Of a stretch of DNA of 64,000 bases, positions 45,320 through 56,769 are shown piece by piece. The DNA comes from Colias croceus (lineage: Eukaryota > Arthropoda > Insecta > Lepidoptera > Pieridae), in the NCBI RefSeq assembly GCF_905220415.1, contig NC_059539.1, positions 1,488,001 to 1,552,000 on the forward strand. The letters run 5' to 3'. A program made the translations under genes and the position numbers. The notes under the pieces are model-generated. The model did no database searches, was not told the DNA's origin, and saw only the letters and a program-made list of their open reading frames with translations. Every line of letters begins with the position of its first letter. Positions within the stretch are counted from its first letter, which is position 1.

Positions 45320-48300
45320 TTATAGTCCTAGCGCAGGTACGGGCGTGTATGTGAGTGTTGCGGGCGCGCACGCTTGCCGCACGCTCATCTCCCATGCGTT
45401 GAGGAGTTCCCCAACGGAACAACGTTTTGGTAACCTGGAATTGAAAATATGTTATCTATACATATAATAAATCTGTAGAAGGGTAAATTCTGTACATTGA
45501 AAATATTGAAAAAATAAATAGCAGGGGGTGTTACTGGATCGATACCAAACCCAAATATGTGATTAAAAAAATTTTTGTCTGTCTGTCTGTATGTGAAGGC
45601 ATCACGTGAAAACTAACGATTCGATTTCGATGAAACTTGGTATAATTATACCTTATTATCCTGGGCATAAAATAGGATACTTTTTATCCCGGAAAAATAC
45701 GTAGAACAAAATTTAATCTTAATTTTTCCGCGCGGACGGAGTCTTCTACCAAGCTTTTATAAGTTTCTCCTGTATTTATAAACTGTTTTAGACTCGATTT
45801 TGATCCACTTAAATTGACAGATTTAATTTAAATTGGTACATTTACAAATATCAGTGAATAATTTCATGAATTTACTTACATAATATCGTCTTTATTTAGT
45901 TTTTTTTGGTTAATATTTAAGGTTATTATTTACTAGCTTTCCGCTAGCGGCTCCGCCCGCGGTTTCAAAGAAAAACTCACATAGTTCCCGTTCCCGTGGA
46001 ATTTCCGGGATAAAACCTATCCTATATTACTCGTGGATAATGTAGCTTTCGAATGGTGAAAGAATTTTTAAAATCGGTCCAGTAGTTTATGAGCCTATTC
46101 ATTGCAAACAAACAAACAAAGTTTTCCTCTTTATAATATTAGTGTAGATTAATTAACTAGTCGTATCTTCCCCTCACCTCGCACACCTCGCGTCCATAGC
46201 CCTTTCCACCTTCGCTAAAAACGGATGGGGGCTCTCCCTGGCGGGCCGGGGGCGAAGTCTCGCGGGCGCCGACACCGGGTAGTCCCTCGGCACCGACACG
46301 TGCACGGCGGCCACACACGGGAGTCGGGCGTCGTCCAGTTGTGCCGTTAGTGTTATGGCGCCTGATATACCGTGCGCTTGCAGTGGGTCCAGCGACACCT
46401 AAAAGTGTAAGTGTGAGTGAGATAGAAGATACGAATCTGCCACGTGCGTGAAAGAGAGAACCTAGCCAAATCCTACAAATAGAAAGAGAACAGGCTACGC
46501 AGGGCAGGCGTGCGTCTTCCAGTTGCGCTGTTAGTGTGATGGCGCCTGATATACCGTGCGCTTGGAGCGGGTCCAGAGAGACCTAAGTGAGATTGAAGAT
46601 AGGTAGTAAGAGGCAGAAAAAAGACGTGCGACACTCGGGGACTGCCGCGGTAAAGCTATTGCATGCTATGCCTTCAAGCCACACCTCCGCCCGTCGGAGT
46701 GGGGAGCGTGAGGTTTTTTCGTTACGGAATTTCTCGATTCGGTCCCCGCGCTCAAGGCCCGAAGCTATGCAATAGCTTAAAAGTGCCTTGTGCCGTGCCG
46801 TGACAGTGAAAAGCTGCCACGTTGCCATATGCATAGACACAACAATTTAACAATGAGTGTGAGGGAGATGGAAGATAAGTGTAAGTTGTGTGTTAGTGAG
46901 AGACGGAGTACGTGACTGCGACTTTGCCTTGTACACATTGATAAATGACGAGTTTGAATGAGATGGAAGATACAAGGATGCCAAATGTCAAATATAAAAG
47001 GAAACAGATCGTGGATGTTATAGAGGCAGATGGCAAAGAGTATATTATGTACATGCAATATTATGAGAAATAGATTTGTGTATCAGAAATACCTACAATT
47101 CAATCTAATTGACGATTCATTCATAGTTTTAAACTTTAGAAGCCACTTACTTTAAACCTAGAGTCGAGTCTTGCGATTTCTCCTTGTAAGATATCGGGTA
47201 TCTCTGCTGGTGGCTCCTCGTATTTTGCCAGTTTTTGTGGTGCCGGAAGGTTTCTGGCAAAATAAATAGATTATTATTAAGAAATAATAGGTATATGATA
47301 AGAAACTAAATAATGTCTTTATATTAATTGATTTGAATTATAATTGACATAAGGTTTCTTATGATGTGATATATCTATACTAATAATATAAAGCTGAAGA
47401 GTTTGTTTATTTTGTTTGTTTGAACGCGCTAATCTCAGGAAGTACTGGTCCGATGGTCCGATAATGAGCTATCTAACACCGAAAAATTCTTCCGGTGTTA
47501 GATAGCTCATTTATCGGACTATATATTATCATCACGCTACGACCAACAGGAGTGGAGCCACGGGGGTGAAACCGCGAGGAGCAGCTAGTTTTTTATATGA
47601 CACTACAAAATTTTAATAAAAATTTGGAGTAACTCATATGACATTAATCTGCCTCTATTTGATCACATCACCACAAAAATAATCTAAAATGGTAAAGAAA
47701 TCTTTATATGAACAGTTTTTTAAGTTGACATTTATGTATTGAAAATAAAAATTAACATAATCACTACATACTAAAACAAAGTCGCTTTCTCTGTCCCTTT
47801 GTATGCTTAAATCTTTAAAACCACGCAACGGATTTTGATGCGGTTTTTTTAAATAGATAGAGTGATTAAAGAGGAAGGTTTTAGTATATAATTTATTAGG
47901 TTTTAGACAAAGCGGGCGAAGCCGCGGGCGGTAATCTAGTTACTAATAAATTAATAAAGAGATCTTTACATGGACGTACGCAAACGTATTTATATTAATT
48001 TTATTTAATTCATAACAACAATAATTAAGTATTAAAGGCACATACTTAATCTCAGGTCCATTGAGTGCATCTAACGTAGAACCGAACGTGCGCTTGAGCG
48101 TGTGGTTCGCGAGCGGCGACTGGAGGCAATTGTTAACTACCTCCAGCAGTGGGTTGAATATTTGTTCCTGGAAAGGGAAAAAATGTTAATGCTTTAAAAA
48201 ATATAACACAAAAAACTCTTTGGTTTATTTATCAGTATTAAAGGTTGTAAAATGTTTTTTTTTATGAAAAATCTCTAACATTTAAAACTCTGACATTTTT

Positions 48301-50960
48301 TTACAGCTGTATTTAAAATAGCCACTTTATTTTTCGTATTACTATGCTTCATTTCTAACTAAAATATGATTTTTCTCTAATTTTAAGTTTTATATTTTCA
48401 CCCGCGTTTTCAAAGAAAAACCCGCATAGTTCCCGTTACCGTGGGATTTCCGGGATAAAACCTAGCCTATGTTGCTCAGTGAAGATGCAGCTTTCTAATG
48501 GTGAAAGAATTTTTGAAATCGGTCCAGTAGTTTATGCGTGAAAACCATACATACATACACAATTACAAACCTTTCCTCTTTACAATATTAGTATAGATAT
48601 AGTAGGAAACAATTATTTATTTATTGTTTAAAAAGTCAACTATTAAGTTCCCTCACCTTCCCAGCGGGTGGCAAACCGAGCCCGACCCCCTCACTCCGCT
48701 TGAAGTCCAGCTTCTCGAGCACCACTTCACACTTGATCAGTGTCTCTAGAGGCATCCGCTTGTTCGGGTTCGAGAGGATGTCCAGGAGATTCTTCATTTT
48801 CGTTAGCTTTTCCACATCTATATACAGGGTGTAATCGTTAAGTGTGCACAAGCGATTATTCCGTAACTATTGCAGATACTAAAAAACTTTAAACTGATAT
48901 CGAAAGTACTTAACCTAATGAGTAAAATGGCCATAATAAATTTTTAAAAATAAAAGGAGAAATATCCAAAAATGTTACATTAAACGCTCCCATACATTTT
49001 ATTTCCCATACATTTTGTATTCATAGCAGATTTTCAAAGTGATGTCCTCATTGTGCAATACAATGAGGAGCTCTATTTACAGATTCTAAATGAACTTCCC
49101 TTCAAATTTGCGAAGTAATTAAAGCAGAAAACCAAAAAAAGAAAGAAAAAGCTAAAATCTTTCATATAAAATGTACTAGGTTGATCCAAATGTAATGATA
49201 ATTGGGTATTTCCTGTGCACATAAAAATATAAAATAAATGTTTTTTGCTTGCTCATGTATTCACTAAGTAATCACAAAAAAATCATATCAACAGGCCACG
49301 TTTCCAATTATTTACATTAATTTGAATGTGAACCGTGCGTGCCAGAATGTTTCCCGACGAAAAGAAGAAACAACGATTCGACATGTAGAGGGTAAATTTC
49401 TAAATTTTTAATGATATCAGGATAATTTTTTGTCACGTTTTGTGATCATGGACGTTACCCGAGTTCACCATGTTTATGCTGAAACCAAAAAACAATCAAT
49501 GTTCTGGATGCGAGCTTACAAAGTGACGATGAAGAAATTCAAAGTGAAAATCAGTAGGTTAGATTAAAGCGGTAGTTTTTTGAGACGCTGAAGGAATAAT
49601 TATGGTGGAATATTTTAAAAAGGTAGCCACTTTATTGGGCTCTTACTAAACAGACCAAATTAAAAGATTGCAATAGGTTAGTAAGGAAAAGAGACATGGC
49701 AAACTGCGGACCTGAACGCTGTTTCACCAAGACAACGTACCAGATCACAAAGCGTCAGTTGCGATGGCTGCCATTCAAAAATCGGCATTCGAAATGCTTG
49801 AACACCTACCCTATTTTTTAGATCTAGCTCCTATTTACTTTTATCTCTTTCCTCGGCACAAAAACACTTTCTTAGCAATAAATTATTTTAAGACGACAGC
49901 GAAGTGATGGCCGCGTGGAGGGGTTTTTGTGGATGAAGTCAAAGTTTTTTTTTTTTTAAGTTTAGGAAAAAAAAATTTGAAGTATATTTTCTAGTTAGAA
50001 GACTATCTAGAGAACTACATAATTATTATAACTCTAATGACCTTGTTTAATATTGATTATCATTACTTTTGGATCAACCCATGTACATGGGATATTCGTA
50101 TCTCATACTAAATGTATGGGAGGGTTTCAAGTTAATTTTTTAGATATTTCTCGTTTTATTTTTAAAAAATTATTATGGCCATTTTACTCATTAGGTTAAA
50201 TACTTTCGATATCAGTTTAAAGTTTTTTGATATCTGTAATAGTTACGGAATAATCGCCTGTGCACACTTAACGATTACACCCTGTATAAAATAATTTAAC
50301 TTGATTCATAATTGAGTATTTGAATAAAAAAAAAATATTGATTTTTTTTATGTATTTTAAAACCTTATTATTAATAATATTGATATTTAATGCAAAAAAA
50401 CTCCAAAAAAATTTTTTTTCAATTAATTATAAGCAATTAAAAATTGATGAAATTTAAATAAAAATCACGTGACTATAAACGATGACGAGTGATGACTGGT
50501 CACCATAGATGTGACGTCAAAATGTTTTAGTTGTATACATTTTTGTATCCACTGCAATGTGTGAAAACTAACATTATGACGTCACACGCGTCCGGGTGAC
50601 GCTTCGGGAGTTGTCGGTGTGTTTTCGGTACCGGATTCAAAGACTAATTTTTATTTTGAAATAACTTTTGAATTATTGCAAAAAAAAAATTAAAAAAATA
50701 GTTTTGTTATAAAACTAATATATAATCTTTCTATTTAGCACAAAAAAAAAATTATTCAAATACTCAATTATTGCATAGAAAAGTGTTTAAGAAAATTAAA
50801 ATTGAATTAAAGACATATTTTATTCTTCTTAAAAAAATATATCTATACATATAATAAATCTGTAGAAGGGTCAATTCTGTACATTGAAAATATTGAAAAA
50901 ATAAATAGCAGGGGGTGTTACTGGATCGATACCAAACCCAAATATGTGATTAAAAAAATT

Positions 50961-51013
<53 letters not shown>

Positions 51014-54000
51014 ATGTGAAGGCATCACGTGAAAACTAGCGGTTCGATTTCGATGAAACTTGGTATAATTATACCTTATTATCCTGGGCGTAAAATAGGA
51101 TACTTTTTATCCTGGAAAAATACGTAGAAAAAAATTAATCTTAATTTTTCAGTTTTATCCATAGACGTTGTTCCGTAGAACCGCGAACACACGTTGCGTA
51201 TTATTATAGGCCTAGCCGTATTTGGGAATTGGGTCCAATAGATATTTATAAGATTTTATTGTCAGAGGTACCTACTCAAAATGGAGAAATAAACCATCCA
51301 CGCGAAGACCGACATCCGCGCGGACGGAGTCGCGGGCGGAAGCTAGTAAGAAATATATTGAGCAGCATTTGCTTTTTACACAACACAAACACAAAGAAAA
51401 CAGATAATTGAATTGGGATCATTTATTTTTTATTATGAGAAAAGTGTTTTGTAACCAACACATTTTTCACAATTCATGTCTAAACAAACAACCATTAAGT
51501 ATTTTATTATTTATTCACGCAAATATAGTTTTCATCAACAATACCCATTTCATGCTGCAAATTAAGTTCTAAAGTAATCTCTAACAGCAAGAAGAAAAAA
51601 AATTTTTTTCAACACACTTAACGAAAAATTCAAAAAGAAATAACAAAAAAAAAAATTGGTTGTCTGTAAAGTCGGTTTACTGACGATCATAGTTGAACGT
51701 GACAACGATTGTGCTTCTTTGTCGCTCGTTCCGCGCTCTCGCTTGCACATGGAACGCCTCAGAGCGAGGTAACGCCGCATGAGTCATGTTTTTTCGTGCG
51801 TGCAGCCGGCTCTATCGAATTATAAGACGTTGTCACGTCAAAAATAGGTACTCACTTTCCCCCTCATTGACCATCCGCATGACCATGCGTCTCAGCGGCT
51901 CTATATACTTGGAGAGCTGTCGTACTTTCTCCCTGTAGGCTGCTTCATCCCCCCCGGGGGACGCCACCCCCACACCGCCCCCCGGCGTGTTCAGGGAGGA
52001 AGAGGGGGATGCTACCATGCCCATGTTCACCCTGATATAAAAAGAGACTAATTAAATAAAATTCTAAAGAGATTTATCCTAGAACGAGGCATAAATTTGT
52101 TTGATTATAACCTTTTATCATTTCTGTTGTTACTGAAAGAACAATGCAACAGCCATATAATGATAGTTGTTTTCATTTGGTGAAAAGTGATTCTATGTTT
52201 CTACTTTTTTATGATTTTTATAGAACTTATAGAAGAACACGCAGACATTTTATTTAGATACCATCTCGTGACTATGCTCATTAATTGTCTTAACGTCTGA
52301 ATAATGTGTATAATCAATAAATTGTGTTTAAAATATGTATAAAACATTATTTGTTTTATCCGCTATTTCCATCTACCGGTACAGTAGAACAGGTTCCCTT
52401 ATTGAAGTTAAACTTCTTTTGGCGCGATGGAGAAAAATGATGAGAGTGAATATTACGATGCGCGCGCACACCGACACCTAAATTTAACAGCATGAAGTTA
52501 GTTCTTGGTAGTATGAAAATTGATAACTATGTTCACGTTGTATATTCTAGTATTTTTTCCATACGCCAAAGAAGTATAACTTCTAACGTGTGTAAATAAT
52601 TACACACACTCTTTTTCATTATCTAAACGTCACAGTAGGCAGGTCACTCACCGCTGCTGCTGAGCGTGCAGCCCCATGTGCGGGGCGGAGGGCGAGGGGC
52701 TCCCGCCGGCCCCACCGCACGGACCCATCCCACCGAGCGACGACATCGGGGACGCTAGGGCGCCGCCTAGGACTCCGCCACCTAGGAAATATTACGATAA
52801 AAATAAGTGGTAAACGGGGAAAGTAAAATTAAATAAAAAAAGAACGACTAGTTTTTCCGCTTGCTGTTAATGCTCTTATTTGAAGTTAATTTTTATATAT
52901 TGTTTGTTATAAAGCTGCGAATCCTTAAAAATGTATAATATGTTTGGAAATATGTATCATATGTGCAGCTCACTGTCAAGTTACTAGTTAATTATAACTG
53001 TTATCAAAATTAATGTCTTTACTTTATTTTTTTATTACGTATTTTAATTATTTACATACCCATGGACACAGGGCTCGGTCCGCCCATGTTAGGCGAGGAC
53101 GCAGACGGCGAAGGGCTCTGCCGCAAGAACTGGCTCGGGGGCGGAGCCCTAGCCGCGTACCCGGCGCCCATCATCACGTCTGGCTTGCCCTGACCCCGGC
53201 CGTGCATTTGTAGCATGTTCATGTTCACCATTTGGTTGTTGGACATGCCTGTAATATGAAGATTTCACTTCTTAAAATACAACAGATATTATTTAAATAT
53301 GTTCTTACTAGATTTCCGCCCGCGTTTTCAAAGGAAAACCCGCATAGTTCCCGTTCCCGTTGTATTTCCGGGATAAAACCTATTCTATATGTTAATCCAA
53401 GTTACCCTCTATATGTGTGCTAAATTTCACATGTAATCAGTTCAGTAGAATTTGAAAGAAACGTGAAAGAGTAACAAACACACACATCCTCACAAACTTT
53501 CGCATTTATAATACATATATTAGTAGGATAAGACTGTCGTCCTCGATAAGACATTAAACTATCGTACACTTTTCAAGTGTAAAGGCTCACTAGAGCTGCG
53601 AGGTAGTATCTCGCTAAGGTCTAGTGGGTAAAGTGACATCAGCGCGAGATGTTTACTTCGAGCGGCAGCGGAGGAGTGCCTTTAGGGTACCAACGGTGAC
53701 GTTCACAGGCCGAGTCAGCAGGCTTATTGCGCACCCATCAACACGCACTGGACCAGCGTGATGGGTTATTATCTGTCCGAACCTCTTCCCTCATATAAAA
53801 ATTACCACTTTGTGGATCCCCAACAAGGACAAAAGGCTGCGTGGCAGGCCCAGGACAAGATGGCGGGACGAGCTTGATTCCCATTTAGCAGATTGGAGCA
53901 AAATTGCTCAAAATAGGGAGAAATGGATTGAGGGAAGAGAGGCCTTTGCTCAGCAGTGGGACAGCCATGGCTCATAATAAATAATAAATAATATTAGTAG

Positions 54001-56407
54001 GATAGGATATCAGATATGTGGATATTTAATAAGCTATGAAAATATAAAAGGCAAAGGTAACGCAAAATTTATCATTTATAATTTAAAATGAAAATCTAAA
54101 ATAAAATGAATTTTAAAATTGCAAAAAATTTTCAAAGGAAAAGATAAATGAGAACTTTGAGGGAATTATCTTTTACTACTGTGGGAATTCCTTATAAATG
54201 AAATGTAGTCAGTTTTCCTGTTACGTGTTTGAGTCTGGCTCATATATACACTATTCATTGTTAAAACTGAATGTGATATTACTCTATCACTCACCCATCT
54301 GATTAGACATCTGTCCTTGCATAGAATTCTGCACCATCTGGCCGCTAGAGTTCCCCACCACTTGGTTACACTGCATCTGCCCCATGGTGTTAGCACCAGA
54401 CATGGGCACTTGCATGATGTTCGACATCGACATATTTGGTATCATCTGCATGCCCCCAGCTGCCAGCTGATTCTGGAGTTGCGAAGCCATTGAATTTTGC
54501 ATCGTCATCCCACCAACCATGTTATTCCCCATCTGGCCTTGATTTGGCACCATCCCCATTGGACCTCCAAGCTTATTCTGCAACTGCATGTTCAATTGAG
54601 GTCTTTGATTTAAGGTCTGGAGTAGATTAGTAGCCGTTTGCGACTGTGGTCCACCTTGGGAGACTATTTGGCCTTGCATCGACATTCCTGGGTTTGGGCC
54701 CATGACGCCTTGCTGCTGCATCTGTCCTTGGCCCATGTTCATCATTTGGTTCCTCGTGCCTTGTGACGCCATGTTCTGTAGAGCGTTTATGGGGTCTGTG
54801 GCCATTCCTGGCTGGCTGTTTGGACCTTGCTGCTGCTGGCCGGGCTGATTTTGAACTTGGTTGTTCTGCTGCTGGTTTTGATTTGGTCCTTGCAAATTTG
54901 GCGCGCCTTGGTTTTGTTTCGGTTGAGCTGTGGAAATAATATTTTATTCATAATTGTGAGAAATTAGTATAAATAAAAAAAAATTGTTGTATTACAATTT
55001 ATAATACATTTTGTTACCAACAATATTTGTCAGTCATTAATATCATTAATAACTCAGGCCCCAGAATCACAGTGTCGTGGACCGATTGGGCCGCTTGGGA
55101 CTCAATGGGTTAATCATTTGGACACATGTTGGCTTGGGTTTAACCAGGTTAAAATAATTAATAGCTTGTGTCGTTCAGAATTATACATGTTGAATGTTGA
55201 TGTTCAAAATCATCTAGTATTTTTGGAACTTTTTGATAAAAAAAAATTTTATTAATATGAACTGAACTTCTGAATATTTGTCCAACATATTATGTTCCAA
55301 TGCAGTTCACAGATATACTGAGTAGGAGAGATTATTGTCCAAAACAAAGAATCATTGGTGAAGGAACTATCAAAATTATCTAGTATTTTAAGATACAAAC
55401 AAACAAATTCTATTAATGTTCATATGCAAATCTCAATAGATATTTGTTCTAAACAAGCATCCATTTAGTGAAGATTGTCAAGTTACTCACACATCTCTCG
55501 CACATGCAGAATGAGCTTAGCGATCATGTTCATGTATTCTTCTCTATTCTTGGCCTTCATGAACACATGATTCTCCATTTCACTGCTGTTCCTCGCCACT
55601 TGCATGCCTGATCGCTGGATAACGTCCTCACTGTAATTTGTATTAAAAAGTAAAAATATACAATTTCTTTAAATAATTTCTTTTCAGGATTTTTTTTTCT
55701 ATCATGATATTGAAGTACTTCAATAATATATAATATTTATTGTGTTATAAATATTACATATTAAGAAACAGAATTGGAGCATTACAGAGATACCTTTGTT
55801 CTAATAATCACTACATAGTATAAAACAAAGTCGCTTTCTCACTCCCTATGTCCCTTTGTATGCTTAAATCTTTAGAACTACGCAACGGATTTTGATACGG
55901 TTTTTTTTAATAGATAGATATATAATAGATAGATTCAAGAGGAAGGTTTTAGTATATAATTTATTAGGTTTTAGACAAAGCGGGTGAAGCCGCGGATGGT
56001 AAGCTAGTCTTGAATAAGATATTAATTTTCTTTCTATATTATGAGGTATAAAGTTGCATTGGATGGATTTAAGATCATAAGATTATTATTAGTGTTTTAT
56101 TGATACTGGATAACTAAATTAACAAAGGATCCAAGAGATATTATTTGATTCATTTCAATTTTTATTTAAAGAAAATTTTCCTTTATACAAAGAGATATTG
56201 TTTTATGGGTATACTCCAATAGAATACATCGAATAGCAATTTAAGGAAATATGGTAAACAATGTATACTGTTCTAACATTTGGGACTTCCCCAGGTAAAA
56301 GTAAATTCCACTTACATTTTTGCGACAATTCCTTGTCTCGAACTTTGGGTCCGCCAATTATCATCCGAAGCCATTGTGTTAAACTGCTTCAGATTTAGAT
56401 TATCCAT
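45320..56407 (-). CDS. MED15: Mediator complex subunit 15
   Basis: Tail-module subunit of Mediator; its KIX domain receives activation domains and links them to RNA polymerase II. Exons in transcription order: 56316-56407, 55491-55630, 54295-54927, 53060-53248, 52652-52781, 51856-52031, 48657-48817, 48046-48167, 47151-47253, 46178-46398, 45320-45434. They sum to 2082 nt (693 aa) with all phases agreeing. Residues 13-77 are the KIX domain (DDNWRTQSSRQGIVAKIEDV, EMENHVFMKAKNREEYMNMI). About 78-290 is Gln/Asn/Met-rich, about 290-400 Gly/Ser/Pro-rich. The conserved C-terminal part has LSKYIEPLRRMV, KMKNLLDILSNPNKRMPLET, LIKCEVVLEKL, IPDILQGEIARLDSRF, VSVPRDYPVSAP and LLNAWEMSVRQAC. A second in-frame ATG at codon 12 (MASDDNW) could be the true start. 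Intron 6, the exon 10 acceptor region and the 3' UTR hold unusual mobile or duplicated DNA. Confidence 0.96.
45453..45745 (+). repeat. Dispersed repeat, family E copy 1
   Basis: Starts 'tatctatacatataataaat', has 'agcagggggtgttactggat', (GTCT)3, 'aaggcatcacgtgaaaacta' and 'cgcgcggacggagtc'. MED15 intron 10, antisense to the gene. Confidence 0.85.
45932..46149 (+). repeat. Short interspersed repeat, family B copy 5
   Basis: Complete, from 'ctagctttccgctagcggct' to 'cctctttataatattagtgt'. It ends about 29 bp from MED15 exon 10. Confidence 0.9.
46493..46582 (-). pseudogene. Duplicate of the first 30 codons of MED15 exon 10
   Basis: Ninety bp upstream (in transcription) of exon 10 repeat its start, including an acceptor (CACTTAG|GTCTCT). 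The copy translates to VSLDPLQAHGISGAITLTAQ followed by LEDARLPCVA. Against exon 10 it has 14 base differences, all at third codon positions; 13 are silent and one changes Asp to Glu. The similarity stops after codon 30 with no clear donor (TGC|GTAGCC is weak). The intron side also repeats (gtgagat-tgaagata words). It may be a relic, a decoy or an alternative exon. Confidence 0.85.
46624..46780 (-). mobile_element. Compact GC-rich element with inverted ends, copy 2
   Basis: Reverse-oriented, almost identical copy of 36931-37094: 'actgccgcggtaaagctatt' at the left, 'gaagctatgcaatagcttaa' at the right. MED15 intron 9. Confidence 0.8.
47373..47588 (-). repeat. Short interspersed repeat, family A copy 6, with internal hairpin
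   Basis: Normal family A ends, but the central 'gagctatctaacaccg' segment is present twice as inverted arms of about 26 bp (47456-47515) around an 11-nt loop. Confidence 0.88.
47763..47941 (-). repeat. Short interspersed repeat, family C copy 3
   Basis: Complete, from 'cactacatactaaaacaaag' to 'gccgcgggcggtaatctagt'. MED15 intron 8, read with the gene. Confidence 0.88.
48401..48599 (+). repeat. Short interspersed repeat, family B copy 6
   Basis: Head shortened; 'atagttcccgttaccgtggg' to 'cctctttacaatattagtat'. It ends 58 bp from MED15 exon 7. Confidence 0.85.
49176..50083 (+). mobile_element. Degraded mariner nested in the 48825-50284 element
   Basis: Inverted ends 'ggttgatccaaatgtaatga' and 'tcattacttttggatcaacc' with TA outside each. 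A transposase relic is readable at 49722-49910. At 908 bp it is shorter than a full mariner (about 1.3 kb), so it carries deletions. Confidence 0.85.
49722..49910 (+). pseudogene. Mariner transposase relic
   Basis: The frame reads FHQDNVPDHKASVAMAAIQK, then FEMLEHLPYFLDLAPIYFYL and FPRHKNTFL. This matches the mariner HQDNAP-H and YSPDLAP-D-LFP blocks. The third catalytic aspartate (usually DLAPSD or DLAPCD) is replaced (DLAPIY), the upstream part is scrambled and a stop follows, so it is dead. Confidence 0.85.
50846..51345 (+). repeat. Dispersed repeat, family E copy 2, with expanded (GTCT)12
   Basis: Same order of blocks as copy 1 at 45453 but with twelve GTCT units (50964-51011) instead of three, and a longer right part ending 'gtcgcgggcggaagctagta'. 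MED15 intron 6. Confidence 0.88.
51657..51840 (-). mobile_element. MITE-like element with 'tgacgtgacaacgtctta' end, copy 2
   Basis: Reverse-oriented copy of 38436-38640. Its TGACGTGACAACG end lies at 51840, 15 nt inside intron 6 from the MED15 exon 6 border. Confidence 0.85.
52390..52625. mobile_element. Family G-related element
   Basis: 'gaagttaaacttcttttggc' on the left and 'ccaaagaagtataacttcta' with 'acacacactctttttca' on the right resemble the two ends of the element at 43177. MED15 intron 5; the right end is about 27 bp from exon 5. Confidence 0.55.
53308..53532 (+). repeat. Short interspersed repeat, family B copy 7
   Basis: 'ctagatttccgcccgcgttt' to 'cgcatttataatacatatat'. MED15 intron 3, antisense, starting about 60 bp from exon 4. 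Confidence 0.88.
53831..53977 (+). pseudogene. LINE ORF2 C-terminal fragment
   Basis: The frame reads KRLRGRPRTRWRDELDSHLA, then REKWIEGREAFAQQWDSHGS and a stop, followed by a TAA-rich tail. The 'GRP.TRW.D' and 'EAF.QQW' ends are typical of insect non-LTR reverse transcriptases. The upstream 53560-53830 is probably the same element with a lost frame. MED15 intron 3. Confidence 0.8.
55040..55113 (+). repeat. 70-bp dispersed repeat, second copy
   Basis: Reverse-oriented relative of 5336-5412 ('actcaggccccagaatcaca', 'gtggaccgattgggccgctt'). MED15 intron 2. Confidence 0.6.
55811..56009 (-). repeat. Short interspersed repeat, family C copy 4
   Basis: Complete, with a short 'atagatagatataatagata' expansion in the middle. 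MED15 intron 1. Confidence 0.88.
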
Positions 56408-56769
56408 CTTAATTCTCACTGAAGATAATTAATCAATACACAATAACACACCGATGGTTCTGTATTCACTTGATTGTTGATATCACTGATACACTCCCGA
56501 CTCCGCAGCATACGAAATTGTGTTTTTATGCTTTGAATAAAAATAAACAATATAATTTGCGAATTTCAATACGGCAAATCACAGCTTCACGATTGACAAA
56601 ATACCAAAATACCACGAATGGCATGGGCATCAATGGGCATCGCGTTGACCATTGACTTTTGAGAAATTTGACAGATTGAATATTAAAAACAATTGATGCT
56701 GACTTTGAACAAGAACGAGTTTGACTGAAAATTTTCATTTTGTAGTGAATCTTCTTAGGAATCTTCTAT

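Larger units (their letters stand above)
48825..50284. mobile_element. TA-flanked inverted-repeat transposon forming the 3' part of MED15 intron 6
   Basis: Ends 'cagggtgtaatcgttaagtg' and 'cacttaacgattacaccctg' with TATA on both outsides. Inverted repeats extend about 140 bp (48825-48965 and 50145-50284). The interior carries a nested mariner (49176-50083), so the element itself was about 550 bp before that insertion. Its left end is 7 nt from MED15 exon 7. Confidence 0.9.
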
